A DNA stretch of 64,000 bases from CSP1-4 sp963777975 (lineage in GTDB: Bacteria; Chloroflexota; Limnocylindria; Limnocylindrales; CSP1-4), in assembly GCA_963777975.1 (NCBI GenBank), contig CAVZSO010000002.1, forward strand, positions 248,001-312,000, read 5' to 3'. The notes beneath the pieces are model-generated. The model did no database searches. It had not been told where the DNA came from and saw only the letters and a program-made list of their open reading frames with translations. How positions within the stretch are numbered: the stretch's first letter is position 1; every line of letters starts with the position of its first letter. Below are positions 25,691 through 34,983 of the stretch, piece after piece. A program made the position numbers and the translations under genes.

Positions 25691-26203
25691 ATGCGCACCA
25701 TCCTCCCCAGCTCAGGAGCCGTCCATTTCTCGACCCGCGGCGAGTACGGCGTGCGGCTGATGGTCGAGCTCGCCCGGCACCACGGCAGCGGACCGGTCAG
25801 CCTGGCCGAGATCGCCGATCACGAGGACCTGCCGCGGCCCTACCTCGAGCAGCTCGTGACCAGTCTGCGTGAGGCCGATCTCGTGCACAGCACACGTGGT
25901 GCGCACGGCGGCTACGAGCTGACCCGCGAGCCCGAGGCCATCCGGATGGGCGAGGTGCTGCGTGCCCTCGAAGGCCCACTGGCGCCGATGGTCTGCGCCT
26001 CGGAGGACCCCGAGCACGCCAGCCTCTGTGGACGGTCGGGCTTCTGCACCGTCAATCTCCTGTGGGTCAAGGTCCGTGAGGCACTGAGCACGGCCCTCGA
26101 CTCCGTGACGCTGGCCGATCTGACGCTTCCCCGCGCCATCGCGCACCCATTCCATGCCGGTACCAGCGCCGACCCGGTACCCGAGCCGGCCGTCGCGCAC
26201 TGA
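25691..26203 (+). CDS. Rrf2-family transcriptional regulator (SufR/IscR-like)
   Basis: A 170-residue winged-helix regulator. The DNA-binding part (HFSTRGEYGVRLMVELA, then AEIADHEDLPRPYLEQLV, and HSTRGAHGGYELTREP) is typical Rrf2. The three cysteines of the cluster-binding loop are present in CASEDPEHASLC and GFC, with spacing C-x10-C-x5-C, so it may bind a [2Fe-2S] or [4Fe-4S] cluster. It heads the operon for Fe-S assembly and cysteine synthesis, and would sense Fe-S or redox state. The start is uncertain: ATG 25691 has GGAG four bases upstream, and ATG 25670 has no clear site. Confidence 0.88.
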   Translation: MRTILPSSGAVHFSTRGEYGVRLMVELARHHGSGPVSLAEIADHEDLPRPYLEQLVTSLREADLVHSTRGAHGGYELTREPEAIRMGEVLRALEGPLAPMVCASEDPEHASLCGRSGFCTVNLLWVKVREALSTALDSVTLADLTLPRAIAHPFHAGTSADPVPEPAVAH

Positions 26204-26264
26204 CAGCGCCCGTGAACCCGATCCCCTCCCGCCAGCATCGATCAACCAGGAGTCAGACCCGACC

Positions 26265-27140
<876 letters not shown>

Positions 27141-27154
27141 GGCGCGCGATCCCG

Positions 27155-28882
27155 ATGGCCATCGTCCACGCCCTCGACCCCGTCGCCATCCGGGCCGACT
27201 TCCCGCAGTTCGAGCGCGACTTCGACGGTCGGCGGCTGGCGTATCTCGATTCGGCGTCGACGAGCCTCAAGCCGCGCGTCGTCATCGACGCCGTCGAGGG
27301 CTACCTCTCCAGGTACACGGCCAACGTCCATCGCGGCATCTACACGACCGGCGAGGAGGCCACGGCCGCCTACGAGGCGGCGCGGACCACGACGGCGCGC
27401 TTCCTGAACGCCGATCGGCACGAGATCGTCTTCGTGCGCAACGCGACCGAGGCCATCAACCTGGTCGCCTATTCCTGGGGCCGACGGCACATCGCGTCGG
27501 GCGACACGATCGTCCTGACCGAGCTCGAGCACCACGCCAACCTGGTGCCCTGGCAGATCCTGGCCCAGGAGCGCGATGCCGATCTGGAGTTCGTGCCCAT
27601 CGATGACCAGGGCCGGCTCATCCAGGCGAGCTACGAGGTCCTTCTCCGGACGCGTCCCAAGCTGGTCGCCTTCAACCACGTCTCGAACGGCCTGGGGACC
27701 ATCAATCCGGTGCGAGAGATGGTGGCCATGGCCCACGAGGCCGGCGCCCTGGTGCTGGTCGATGGCGCGCAGGCCGTCCCGCACCTGCCCGTCGACGTGC
27801 AGGAGATCGGCGCCGACTTCTACGTCTTCTCCGGCCACAAGACGCTCGGGCCGCCAGGCTCGGGTGCGCTGTGGGCCAAGCGCGAGCTGCTCGAGTCGAT
27901 GCCGCCGTTCCTGGCCGGTGGCGAGATGATCCGCGAGGTCCACCTGCGGCGGACCGAGTTCAACGATGTGCCCTGGAAGTTCGAGGCCGGAACGCCCGAC
28001 ATCGGCTCGGCCATCGGCCTCGGGGCCGCCCTCACCTACCTCGAGGGCATCGGCATGGACGCCGTCCGGGCCCACGAGCGGGAGCTGGTGGCATACGCCC
28101 TCGACGTGCTGCCTCGCGAGGTGCCCGGCATCCGCATCTACGGGCCGCTCGACCCCGCCGAGCGTGGCGGCGTGGTGACCTTCAACCTGCCCGGCGTCCA
28201 CGCCCACGACGTGGCGACGCTCCTCGACCGCGAGGCGATCGCCGTGCGTGCCGGCCACCACTGCACGCAGCCGCTCCACGAACGGCTCGGCGAGGCGGCC
28301 ACCGCCCGAGCCAGCTTCAACGTCTACAGCGATCGCGACGACATCGACCGCCTGGCGGCCGGCCTGGCGCACGTGGCGGCGATCTTCGGTCGTGACGCCC
28401 GCGATGGCAGCGACGGCGCGCGTCGGCGCCGCGGGTTAGTTGCGCGATCACGCAAGTACGGCGATACTGAGCGATCCATGGACGACCTCTACCGCGACGA
28501 GATCCTCGAGCACTACCGGCGCCCGCACAACTTCGGCACGCTGCCGGAGCCCGATGCGGTCTTCGAGGGTGCCAACCCGCTGTGCGGTGACCGGATCACG
28601 CTGATGCTCGGCATCAGCGACGACGGGATCGTGGACGAGGTCGCCTTCACGGGACGTGGCTGCGCCATCAGCCAGGCCTCGGCATCGATGCTGACCGACT
28701 CGATCAAGGGCCAGCCGCTGGCCGAGATCTCGAAGCTGGGCCGCCAGGACGTCCTCGACGAGCTTGGCATCGACATCAGCCCGGCCCGGCTCAAGTGCGC
28801 GCTGCTCTCGCTCGACACCCTGCGCCGTGCGCTCGCCGACCGCGTGGTCTGGCAGGCCACGACCGAGGACGGCGTCGCATGA
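27155..28882 (+). CDS. sufS: Cysteine desulfurase SufS fused in frame to the sulfur acceptor SufU
   Basis: One open frame of 575 residues. Residues 1-412 are SufS: PLP lysine K229 in FSGHKTLGP and persulfide cysteine C370 in RAGHHCTQPL. Residues from about 442 are a complete SufU with all zinc and sulfur ligands: C36, D38, C62 and C107 counted from its own ATG at 28478 (LCGDR, GRGCAIS, LKCALL). SufU takes the persulfide from SufS, so a fusion would be functional. The linker (28403-28477) contains a TTA codon, AT-richer sequence and an out-of-frame TAG at 28437, so two separate genes joined by an indel are equally possible. SufU then starts at 28478. Confidence 0.9.
   Translation: MAIVHALDPVAIRADFPQFERDFDGRRLAYLDSASTSLKPRVVIDAVEGYLSRYTANVHRGIYTTGEEATAAYEAARTTTARFLNADRHEIVFVRNATEAINLVAYSWGRRHIASGDTIVLTELEHHANLVPWQILAQERDADLEFVPIDDQGRLIQASYEVLLRTRPKLVAFNHVSNGLGTINPVREMVAMAHEAGALVLVDGAQAVPHLPVDVQEIGADFYVFSGHKTLGPPGSGALWAKRELLESMPPFLAGGEMIREVHLRRTEFNDVPWKFEAGTPDIGSAIGLGAALTYLEGIGMDAVRAHERELVAYALDVLPREVPGIRIYGPLDPAERGGVVTFNLPGVHAHDVATLLDREAIAVRAGHHCTQPLHERLGEAATARASFNVYSDRDDIDRLAAGLAHVAAIFGRDARDGSDGARRRRGLVARSRKYGDTERSMDDLYRDEILEHYRRPHNFGTLPEPDAVFEGANPLCGDRITLMLGISDDGIVDEVAFTGRGCAISQASASMLTDSIKGQPLAEISKLGRQDVLDELGIDISPARLKCALLSLDTLRRALADRVVWQATTEDGVA
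28440..28455 (+). promoter_or_regulatory. Imperfect palindrome TTGCGCGATCACGCAA in the sufS-sufU junction
   Basis: Five-base arms TTGCG/CGCAA flank GATC with a single mismatch pair. A -10-like GATACT follows at 28463-28468, ten bases before the sufU ATG. This looks like an intergenic control region rather than protein-coding linker. Confidence 0.3.
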
Positions 28883-29052
28883 CCGATCCGCTCATCGGAG
28901 CCCTGGCGCCCGTCTCGTCCGGCAGCCTGTCGGGCCGCTGCAGGTGTCCGCTGCCGGCCTGACCGGCTGGCCGACCCCGTCCCGGACCCGTCGCCTCGGC
29001 GACCGGCCGGCGAACCCCCTCGATCCCGATCCCACTTGGAGCCCCTCCACTC

Positions 29053-30261
29053 ATGACCAAGACCTTCAGTGAACTCCTCCGTCAGGCCCGCTCGGAGATC
29101 CGCGAGATCTCGCCAGCCGAGGCCGAGGCGCTGGCCGATTCCGGCGCCCTGCTCGTCGACGTCCGCGAATCCGACGAGTGGAGCGAGGGCCATCTGCCGG
29201 GCGCGATCCACGTGCCCCGCGGCTTCCTCGAGCAGCGCATCGAGAGCGCCATCCCGGCGCACGACGCGCCGATCGTCATCTACTGCGCCGGCGGCACCCG
29301 CTCGGCGTTCGCCGCCCAGCAGCTGCAGGCCATGGGCTACACGAACGTGATCAACATGCTCGGCGGCTTCCAGCAGTGGAAGTCCGAGGGTCGGGACTGG
29401 GAGAAGCCCATCGCCTTCACCGCGGAGCAGCGCCAGCGCTACAGCCGGCACCTGCTCATCCCCGAGGTCGGCGCCGAGGGGCAGGCCAAGCTGCTGGTCT
29501 CGAAGGCGCTGGTCGTCGGAGCTGGTGGCCTTGGTTCGCCCGCGCTCCTCTACCTCGCCGCCGCCGGCGTCGGCACCCTTGGCATCGTCGACTTCGATGT
29601 CGTCGACCTCTCCAACCTGCAGCGCCAGATCGTCCACACCACCGATCGTGTCGGCGAGCGCAAGGTCGCCTCGGCCACGCTGGCCGTGAAGAGCCTCAAC
29701 CCCGAGGTCAAGGTCGTCGCTCACGAGGAGATGCTGGGCCCCGACAACGTCGAGCGCATCATCGCCGGCTACGACGTCATCCTCGACGGCACCGACACCT
29801 TCGAGACGCGCTACACGCTCAACGATGCGGCCGTCCGAGCGGGCATCCCGGTCGTGCACGCCAGCGTCTTCCGCTTCGAAGGACAGCTGACCGCCTTCGT
29901 GCCCAACGAGGGGCCGTGCTACCGCTGCCTCTACCCGACCCCGCCGCCGCCCGAGCTTGCGCCAGGCTGCTCCGTGGCCGGCGTCCTCGGTGTCGTGCCC
30001 GGCACCCTGGGCATCCTGCAGGCCACCGAGGCGCTCAAGCTGCTGCTCGGCATCGGCGAGCCGCTCGTCGGCCGCCTCGTCATCTACGACGCGCTCGATG
30101 GCACGTTCACGGAGCTGAAGCTGCGCCGCGATCCGGCCTGCCCGACCTGTGGCACGGGTGCCGCGGCCGATGCGGCCGCCCTGCCCGTCAGCCCGCCCGC
30201 TGCCGCCGATGTGCCCTTCGCCCTGCCGTCGGCTCCCCTCGACCTGGAGGTCCGTGCATGA
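29053..30261 (+). CDS. moeB: Rhodanese-MoeB/ThiF-type adenylyltransferase and sulfurtransferase
   Basis: A 402-residue two-domain protein. The rhodanese domain is N-terminal (about 17-115) with persulfide cysteine C78 in IYCAGGTRS. The MoeB/ThiF domain follows (about 125-375): ATP loop GAGGLGSPALLYLAAAG, LQRQIVHTTDRVG, and zinc cysteines CYRCLYP and CPTCGTG, with a possible thioester cysteine in APGCSVAG. It would adenylate the C-terminal glycine of the carrier encoded next and convert it to a thiocarboxylate. In MOCS3-type proteins the rhodanese domain is C-terminal, so the order here is reversed. It overlaps the carrier gene by four bases. Confidence 0.9.
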   Translation: MTKTFSELLRQARSEIREISPAEAEALADSGALLVDVRESDEWSEGHLPGAIHVPRGFLEQRIESAIPAHDAPIVIYCAGGTRSAFAAQQLQAMGYTNVINMLGGFQQWKSEGRDWEKPIAFTAEQRQRYSRHLLIPEVGAEGQAKLLVSKALVVGAGGLGSPALLYLAAAGVGTLGIVDFDVVDLSNLQRQIVHTTDRVGERKVASATLAVKSLNPEVKVVAHEEMLGPDNVERIIAGYDVILDGTDTFETRYTLNDAAVRAGIPVVHASVFRFEGQLTAFVPNEGPCYRCLYPTPPPPELAPGCSVAGVLGVVPGTLGILQATEALKLLLGIGEPLVGRLVIYDALDGTFTELKLRRDPACPTCGTGAAADAAALPVSPPAAADVPFALPSAPLDLEVRA

Positions 30262-30536
30262 GCGCCGTCCGCATCCCGCCCGTCCTGCGCGCCGCGGCCG
30301 GCGGCCAGAAGCAGGTCGAGGTCGGCGGCGAGACGGTCGGTGCCGTGCTCGATGGGCTGGTGACCACCTATCCCGGCCTGCGCGACCAGCTGCTGACCCA
30401 GGATGGCGTGCTCAATCGCTTCGTCAACGTCTACCTCAATGACGAGGACATCCGCTACCTGGCCGAGCTGGCGACCCCGACCGGCGAGCGCGACACGATC
30501 GTCATCCTGCCAGCCATGGCGGGCGGAGCAGCCTGA
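30258..30536 (+). CDS. cysO: CysO-like ubiquitin-fold sulfur carrier protein
   Basis: A 92-residue MoaD/ThiS-fold protein. Its sequence follows mycobacterial CysO: a RIPPVLRAAAGGQKQVEV start, RFVNVYLNDEDIRYL in the middle and a TIVILPAMAGG end. After thiocarboxylation of the terminal glycine it would donate sulfur to CysM. Here the Gly-Gly (residues 89-90) is followed by two alanines, so the tail must be removed before activation; the Mec protease gene downstream is the likely processor. It is translationally coupled to moeB (ATGA) and followed after two bases by cysM. Confidence 0.88.
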   Translation: MSAVRIPPVLRAAAGGQKQVEVGGETVGAVLDGLVTTYPGLRDQLLTQDGVLNRFVNVYLNDEDIRYLAELATPTGERDTIVILPAMAGGAA

Positions 30537-30538
30537 CC

Positions 30539-31621
30539 GTGTCGGCGCCGAATGTCCCGGCGCGTCGAGAGGACGCGACGGCGTCGGAGGCAGGCGCCTC
30601 GGTCGATGCCGCCGTCGTGGGTGCCGGCGCCACCGGCGATGCCGACCTGCGCCCGCACGCCCACGAGGGCGCACCCCGTCACGGCGGTCGGTTCCCATCG
30701 ATCGTCGACGCCATCGGACACACCCCGCTGGTCGAGATCCCGCAGCTCTGCCCGAACGCCAACGTCAGGCTGTACGCCAAGCTCGAGGGCGTCAACCCGA
30801 CCGGCTCGGTCAAGGACCGCGTCGCCAAGTACCTCTTCGACGACCTCGTCGCCTCCGATCGCCTAGGGCCCGAGTCGATCATCCTCGAGCCGACCAGCGG
30901 CAACACGGGCATCGCGCTGGCCATGATCGCGCGCCGTCACGGCTACCGCGTGGCGGTCGTGCTGCCCGACAACGTGACCCAGGAGCGGCGCCAGCTGCTG
31001 ACCATCTTCGGTGCCGAGATCATCGACTCGCCTGGCGCCGAAGGCTCCAACGGCGCCGTGGCGCTGGCCAAGCGCCTGGTCGAGCGCGACCCGCGCTTCG
31101 TGATGCCCTACCAGTACGGCAACCCGGCCAACCCGCTCGCGCACTACGAGACGACCGGCGTCGAGATCCTGGCCGACTGCCCGGAGGTCGACGTCTTCGT
31201 TGCTGGGCTGGGCACTGGTGGCACGCTGATGGGTGTCGGGCGGCGACTGCGGGAGGCCAACCCCGCGGTCGGCATCTACGCAGCCGAGCCTCATCACGGC
31301 GAAGCCGTCCAGGGGCTGCGCTCGATGGCCGATGGCTTCGTGCCCGAGATCTTCGACCCGACCATGCTCGATGGGCGCTTCCTGGTCACCAACGCCGAGG
31401 CCATCCGGGCGCTGCGTGCCCTCGGCGAGCGGGAGGGCATCTTCGCCGGCGTCTCGTCAGGAGCGGTGCTCGTGGCGGCGGCCAGGATCGCCCGACGCAT
31501 GGAGCACGGCACGATCGTGGCGCTGCTCGCCGACGGCGGCTGGAAGTACCTCTCCGACTCGCTCTGGACGCGCCCGCTCGACGAGATGTCCGCGGACCTG
31601 GAGTCGAAGAACTGGTGGTAG
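30539..31621 (+). CDS. cysM: CysO-dependent cysteine synthase CysM
   Basis: A 360-residue fold-type II PLP enzyme. The PLP lysine is K92 in PTGSVKDRVA, the substrate loop is EPTSGNTGIALAM and the phosphate-binding loop is GLGTGGTLMG. Matches to the mycobacterial CysM are YQYGNPANP, GFVPEIFDP and EGIFAGVSSGAVL, plus a short hydrophobic C-terminus (KNWW) that in that enzyme closes the active site. The substrates would be O-phosphoserine and CysO thiocarboxylate, giving CysO-cysteine. A 50-residue low-complexity N-terminal extension is unusual. The start is GTG at 30539, three bases after the cysO stop. Confidence 0.9.
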   Translation: MSAPNVPARREDATASEAGASVDAAVVGAGATGDADLRPHAHEGAPRHGGRFPSIVDAIGHTPLVEIPQLCPNANVRLYAKLEGVNPTGSVKDRVAKYLFDDLVASDRLGPESIILEPTSGNTGIALAMIARRHGYRVAVVLPDNVTQERRQLLTIFGAEIIDSPGAEGSNGAVALAKRLVERDPRFVMPYQYGNPANPLAHYETTGVEILADCPEVDVFVAGLGTGGTLMGVGRRLREANPAVGIYAAEPHHGEAVQGLRSMADGFVPEIFDPTMLDGRFLVTNAEAIRALRALGEREGIFAGVSSGAVLVAAARIARRMEHGTIVALLADGGWKYLSDSLWTRPLDEMSADLESKNWW

Positions 31622-31632
31622 GCGAGTCCGAC

Positions 31633-32107
31633 ATGCCGGTGGCGTCTGGCGAGCCGCATCCCGTGCGGACGCGCTCGACCGGTCGAACCCATAGCTGCCC
31701 ACCTTTCGCCGAAGCTCCAGGCCGAGCTCATCGCCTGGGCCCGGGCCGGCGTCCCCAACGAGGCCTGCGGCATCCTCGCCGGCGACCGCGCCGCCATCGA
31801 TGGCGGTCGGGCCATCAGCTTCTACCCGCTGACCAACGCCGAGGGGTCACCCTTCCTCTATCGCATCGACCCGGTCGAGCAGCTCCACGCGATGGTCGCC
31901 ATCGACGACGCCGACGAGGTCGTGTGGGGCATCTTCCATTCGCACGTGGCATCCGCCGCCGAGCCGTCGGTGACGGACATCGGGCTGGCCTTCTACCCTG
32001 AGGCGCTCTACCTCATCTGCTCGCTGGCTGACCCAGGCTCGCCACACATCCGGGCCTGGTCGATCCAGGAGGGCGCGGCGACCGAGGTTCCCCTCGGACT
32101 CGAGTAG
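31633..32107 (+). CDS. mec: JAMM/Mpn+ metallopeptidase Mec, CysO-cysteine hydrolase (start region frameshifted)
   Basis: An M67 family zinc peptidase. The JAMM motif is complete: E in PNEACGILAG, then HSH (31937-31945) and D ten residues later in the segment ending PSVTD. Similarity to the mycobacterial CysO-cysteine peptidase runs through PLTNAEGSPFLYRID and DADEVVWGIFHSH. It would release cysteine from CysO-Cys and could trim the Ala-Ala tail of CysO. The domain frame has no ATG, GTG or TTG between the cysM stop and the domain, while ATG 31633 lies one frame away; a single surplus base between 31633 and about 31695 explains this. The true start is unresolved. Confidence 0.8.
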
Positions 32108-32123
32108 CTGTCAGGAGACGCGC

Positions 32124-32492
32124 ATGGGCACCCCGTCGACGGTGGACGAGTACCTGGCCGGCCTGCCCGACGATCGTCGGGCGGTCATGGAAGCCCTCCG
32201 GCGGACCGTCAAGGCCGCCGCACCCGACGCGGCCGAGACGATCGCCTACCAGATGCCGGCGCTGCGAAGTCACGGCGGCCAGTTCCTCGTGTCCTACGCG
32301 GCGTACAAGAGGCACTACAGCCTGTTCCCGGCCAGTGGCGCGGTCGTCGCGGCGCTCGGCAAGGAGCTGACGCCCTACCTGGCCGGCAAGGGCACCATCC
32401 AGTTCCCGGCCAACGAGCCGCTGCCGCTCGCCCTGGTGACGAGGATCGTCGCTGTGCGGGTGGCCGAGAACGCCGAGCGCGCCGGACGCTGA
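32124..32492 (+). CDS. DUF1801 (YdhG-like) family protein
   Basis: A 122-residue protein with the DUF1801 pattern: VDEYLAGLPDDRRAVMEALR, AAETIAYQMPALRSHG, YAAYKRHYSLFP and the C-terminal KGTIQFPANEPLPLALVTRIV. This domain, related to the frataxin-like fold YdhG, has no established function. It follows mec by 16 bases with its own AGGAG, so it may be the last gene of the sulfur operon or independent. Confidence 0.85.
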   Translation: MGTPSTVDEYLAGLPDDRRAVMEALRRTVKAAAPDAAETIAYQMPALRSHGGQFLVSYAAYKRHYSLFPASGAVVAALGKELTPYLAGKGTIQFPANEPLPLALVTRIVAVRVAENAERAGR

Positions 32493-32499
32493 GCCAGGG

Positions 32500-32835
32500 T
32501 CAAGCCCGGCGAAGCGACGTGCCGGTCAGGCCGCGCGTGGTACCGCTCGGAGCGCTGCCGCCGGGCAACCGGTTCCGGTTCGTATAGCCGCCGCCGAACC
32601 AGGAGCTCAGGTCGATCAGCAGCGCCAGGCCGAGCCAGACCCAGTCGAAGCCGTCGACGCCACCCGGGAAGACGAGCACGTAGACCAGCGTCACCCAGGG
32701 CAGGAAGATGAAGCCCAGCAACGGCCAGATGAACGTGTCGAAGGCCTGGTTCCAGCGGACCTGGTCCACCAGCCACCAGACGAGGATGGCGGCGCGTGGC
32801 CCGAGGAAGGCGAGGACGGCGAGCAGACAGCACAT
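32500..32835 (-). CDS. Small two- or three-helix membrane protein
   Basis: A 111-residue protein with hydrophobic segments at about residues 2-22, 34-58 and 65-80 and a polar C-terminal tail of about 30 residues. This arrangement resembles small bacterial membrane proteins of unknown role. GGAGGAG precedes the ATG by six bases, so this gene is translated from a normal leader. Confidence 0.6.
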   Translation of the reverse strand: MCCLLAVLAFLGPRAAILVWWLVDQVRWNQAFDTFIWPLLGFIFLPWVTLVYVLVFPGGVDGFDWVWLGLALLIDLSSWFGGGYTNRNRLPGGSAPSGTTRGLTGTSLRRA

Positions 32836-32982
32836 CGTTAGCTCCTCCGACGGTTCGTTTGCCTATGCATGATGGCACGAACGCGGGCCGACCCGGTGGC
32901 CTATCCGCCGGTTCGGCCCGCGATGTCTGATCCGGTCGTCGTCCGGACGACGCTCAGCCGTCGGTCGGACGACCAGTCTCCG

Positions 32983-33388
32983 TCAGTGGGCGAGCGCCTC
33001 GAGGTAGATGCCGACGACCTGCGCTCCGACGAGATCCACGAGGTGATCGAGGCCCTTGCCGTTCGCGAGGTTCGGGTTCTTCGAGCCCTCACCGATCGTC
33101 TTGTCGGCGCGAATCACCCAGCCGTTGGCGGGAAGGCCCTGATCGATCGACTCCCCGACCGCCCAGGCGATCTGGGCGGGGTCAGGGCAGGTCCACGACG
33201 TCCTGGTGGATGAACCCATAGACATCGGCGAGGCCCAGGCGGACCCAGCGGCTCGAATGGAGCGCGCCAGCATCACCTTGCGCCGAGCGGCTCGAGATGA
33301 CGCATTCATGGCCGAGCGCCACGCCCGCGGTGCCGATGAGCATGGTGGCTGCCAGCAGCGAGGCCGCCAGCCCGCGACGAAACGACAT
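32983..33388 (-). CDS. Secreted protein of unknown function (one frameshift)
   Basis: A protein of about 134 residues with a signal peptide (MSFRRGLAASLLAATMLIG, cleavage after VALGHE region). The mature part begins HECVISSRSAQGDAGA and contains WVRLGLADVYGFIHQD, then AIAWAVGESIDQGL-type sequence and a Gly/Asn-rich loop. The frame changes near 33185 in a run of three C residues; removing one restores VVDLPDPAQIAWAVG. AGGAG precedes the ATG. I recognise similar exported proteins in Chloroflexota but know no function. Confidence 0.65.
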
Positions 33389-33586
33389 GATCTGCTCCTG
33401 TCTGTGGCCCCGCTCGTTCTCGATGCCGGTCGCGCTCGAGGGTCGCGGGCGGTGGGTGGTCCGGACCAGTCCGGTGCGGTGTGGGGTAGAAGCCTACGGC
33501 CTCGGCCGCCGTCCGGGGACCCGTCCGAGTCAAAAGCTGGTGCGCACGGGCACCGCCCTGCTCCTACCGAACGAACTGGAGCGGTG

Positions 33587-34438
33587 TCAGGCAGAGCGGC
33601 GAACGGTGGCCTCGATGAGACCGTGCGGGTCGGTCGTGGAGATGAAGATCTGGCGGTCGTTGTCGATGCCGAACGGGCTCAGATCCGCCGTCCAGTGATG
33701 CAGGTTGGGCAGCGCGAAGCGGATCTCGTCGACGGTCGGCTCGGCCTCCAGGATGGCCTTGCCCAGGATCCAGATGGAGTGCTGGACGGAGAGGCTCGTA
33801 TGCTCGGCGAAGGTGGCCAGCAACGTGGCCAGGACCCGCGCGAAGGTCGCGTCGTGGTCGATGCCGGTCTGGCCAGCCCCATAGCGCCAGGTGGCGGTGA
33901 CCTTGGTGGCCATGATCCGATCATCGGTGTCGGCGAGCGTGGTGTAGCGGTCACGTGGGAAGCCCTCGAAGGCCGAGCGCCCCGTCTTCATGACCGTCAA
34001 GTCCTCGACGCCCGCCTCGACGACGACGCCCGACGCCTCGGCGGCCACGATCGCCGTCCGGGTGACCGAGCCGTCGCGGATGAACGCTTCGGGCGCCGGC
34101 GTGCCGTCGGTCACGATCGGGTCCCAGGCGTACTCCTCGATCCAGACCGTCGCCCGATGCACCTGCCGGCGCAGCAGGAAGTGGTCGGCCAGGAGCGTCC
34201 CGAAGGCCTCGATGGAGCCCGTCAGGCCATCCTTGGCCAGGGCGTAGACGGTGTTCTTCATCGTGTCGGTGGCGATGACCTCGCCGTTCTCGCCGCTGAC
34301 ATGGGCGGCAGCGAAGTCGCCTTCGAGCCCGATGCGCACGGTCAGGTCACGAACGACGTGTCGGTCGGGCAGGCGGTCGACCTTGACCAACCGGATCCGG
34401 GCCTTGCCGTAGCGGTTCGGACCCATCTCGATGGTCAT
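33587..34438 (-). CDS. uox: Urate oxidase (uricase)
   Basis: A 283-residue cofactor-free uricase that oxidises urate to 5-hydroxyisourate. It has the two tandem T-fold domains: GPNRYGKARIRLVKV and VIATDTMKNTVYALAKD in the first, and ESTG-like GFPRDRYTTL, TATWRY and SVQHSIWILGKAIL in the second, with LPNLHHWTADLSPFG near the C-terminus. The conserved active-site Lys-Thr pair lies in the first domain (YGKARI, DTMKNT). AGGAG precedes the ATG. It overlaps the OHCU decarboxylase gene upstream by four bases, so the three genes 35309 to 33587 form an operon. Confidence 0.93.
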   Translation of the reverse strand: MTIEMGPNRYGKARIRLVKVDRLPDRHVVRDLTVRIGLEGDFAAAHVSGENGEVIATDTMKNTVYALAKDGLTGSIEAFGTLLADHFLLRRQVHRATVWIEEYAWDPIVTDGTPAPEAFIRDGSVTRTAIVAAEASGVVVEAGVEDLTVMKTGRSAFEGFPRDRYTTLADTDDRIMATKVTATWRYGAGQTGIDHDATFARVLATLLATFAEHTSLSVQHSIWILGKAILEAEPTVDEIRFALPNLHHWTADLSPFGIDNDRQIFISTTDPHGLIEATVRRSA

Positions 34439-34983
34439 CGGGTCGCTCCTTCGGGTGATGGTGCGGTCAACGTTGCGTAGCGATCGGCGGCGATGTCGAC
34501 GACGGCGTCGAGTGCTCGCTCGATCTCTGCCGCTCGGTCCGACTCCAAGGCGTGTGTCATCTCGAGCACCAGGGCAGCCCGTGGCCGGCCGGCGACGAAG
34601 ACGCAGTAGCGGAATCCGAACCGCCGCTCGTAGGCGGCGTTCAGGCGAGCCAGCTCGTGGTCGAGGCGGACCCGCTCGTCTTCGGCGGCCGCATCGGCAT
34701 GGCTGCGGTCGTAGCCCTGCTCCACGAATGAGAGCGCGGAGACGGATCCCGGCGGGGCGCCCAGTCGTGGATGGGCATCGATCAGCTCGAGCTGCTCCGC
34801 CTCCGGCATCGCATGGGCGATCGAACGGGCACGGCCGAAGAGCACGGTGGCGTCGCCGAACGGCCGCGCCAAGGTGAGCCGGGCCAGGAAGTGCGGCGCC
34901 CCCTCGAAGAGCGGCGCCACGGCATCCGCGAAGTCATCGGCCGACGATCGGTCGAGCTCGGGAAAGGCGAGCGCTTCCGTCAC
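34435..34983 (-). CDS. 2-oxo-4-hydroxy-4-carboxy-5-ureidoimidazoline decarboxylase
   Basis: A 182-residue OHCU decarboxylase, third step of urate breakdown, giving S-allantoin. The catalytic histidine lies in LIDAHPRLG, and VSALSFVEQGYDRSHADAA, LNAAYERRFGFRYCVFVAG and the C-terminal EIERALDAVVDIAADRY are family hallmarks. The start is a GTG at 34983 that overlaps the stop of the HIU hydrolase gene (GTGA), and the gene overlaps uox downstream. Confidence 0.9.
   Translation of the reverse strand: MTEALAFPELDRSSADDFADAVAPLFEGAPHFLARLTLARPFGDATVLFGRARSIAHAMPEAEQLELIDAHPRLGAPPGSVSALSFVEQGYDRSHADAAAEDERVRLDHELARLNAAYERRFGFRYCVFVAGRPRAALVLEMTHALESDRAAEIERALDAVVDIAADRYATLTAPSPEGATR

Noticed and set aside
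28879..28962. A 27-codon frame overlapping the sufU stop (ATGA)
   Set aside because: The overlap looks like translational coupling, but the peptide has no recognisable features and the next 90 bases hold no continuation; it may be chance or a degraded gene.
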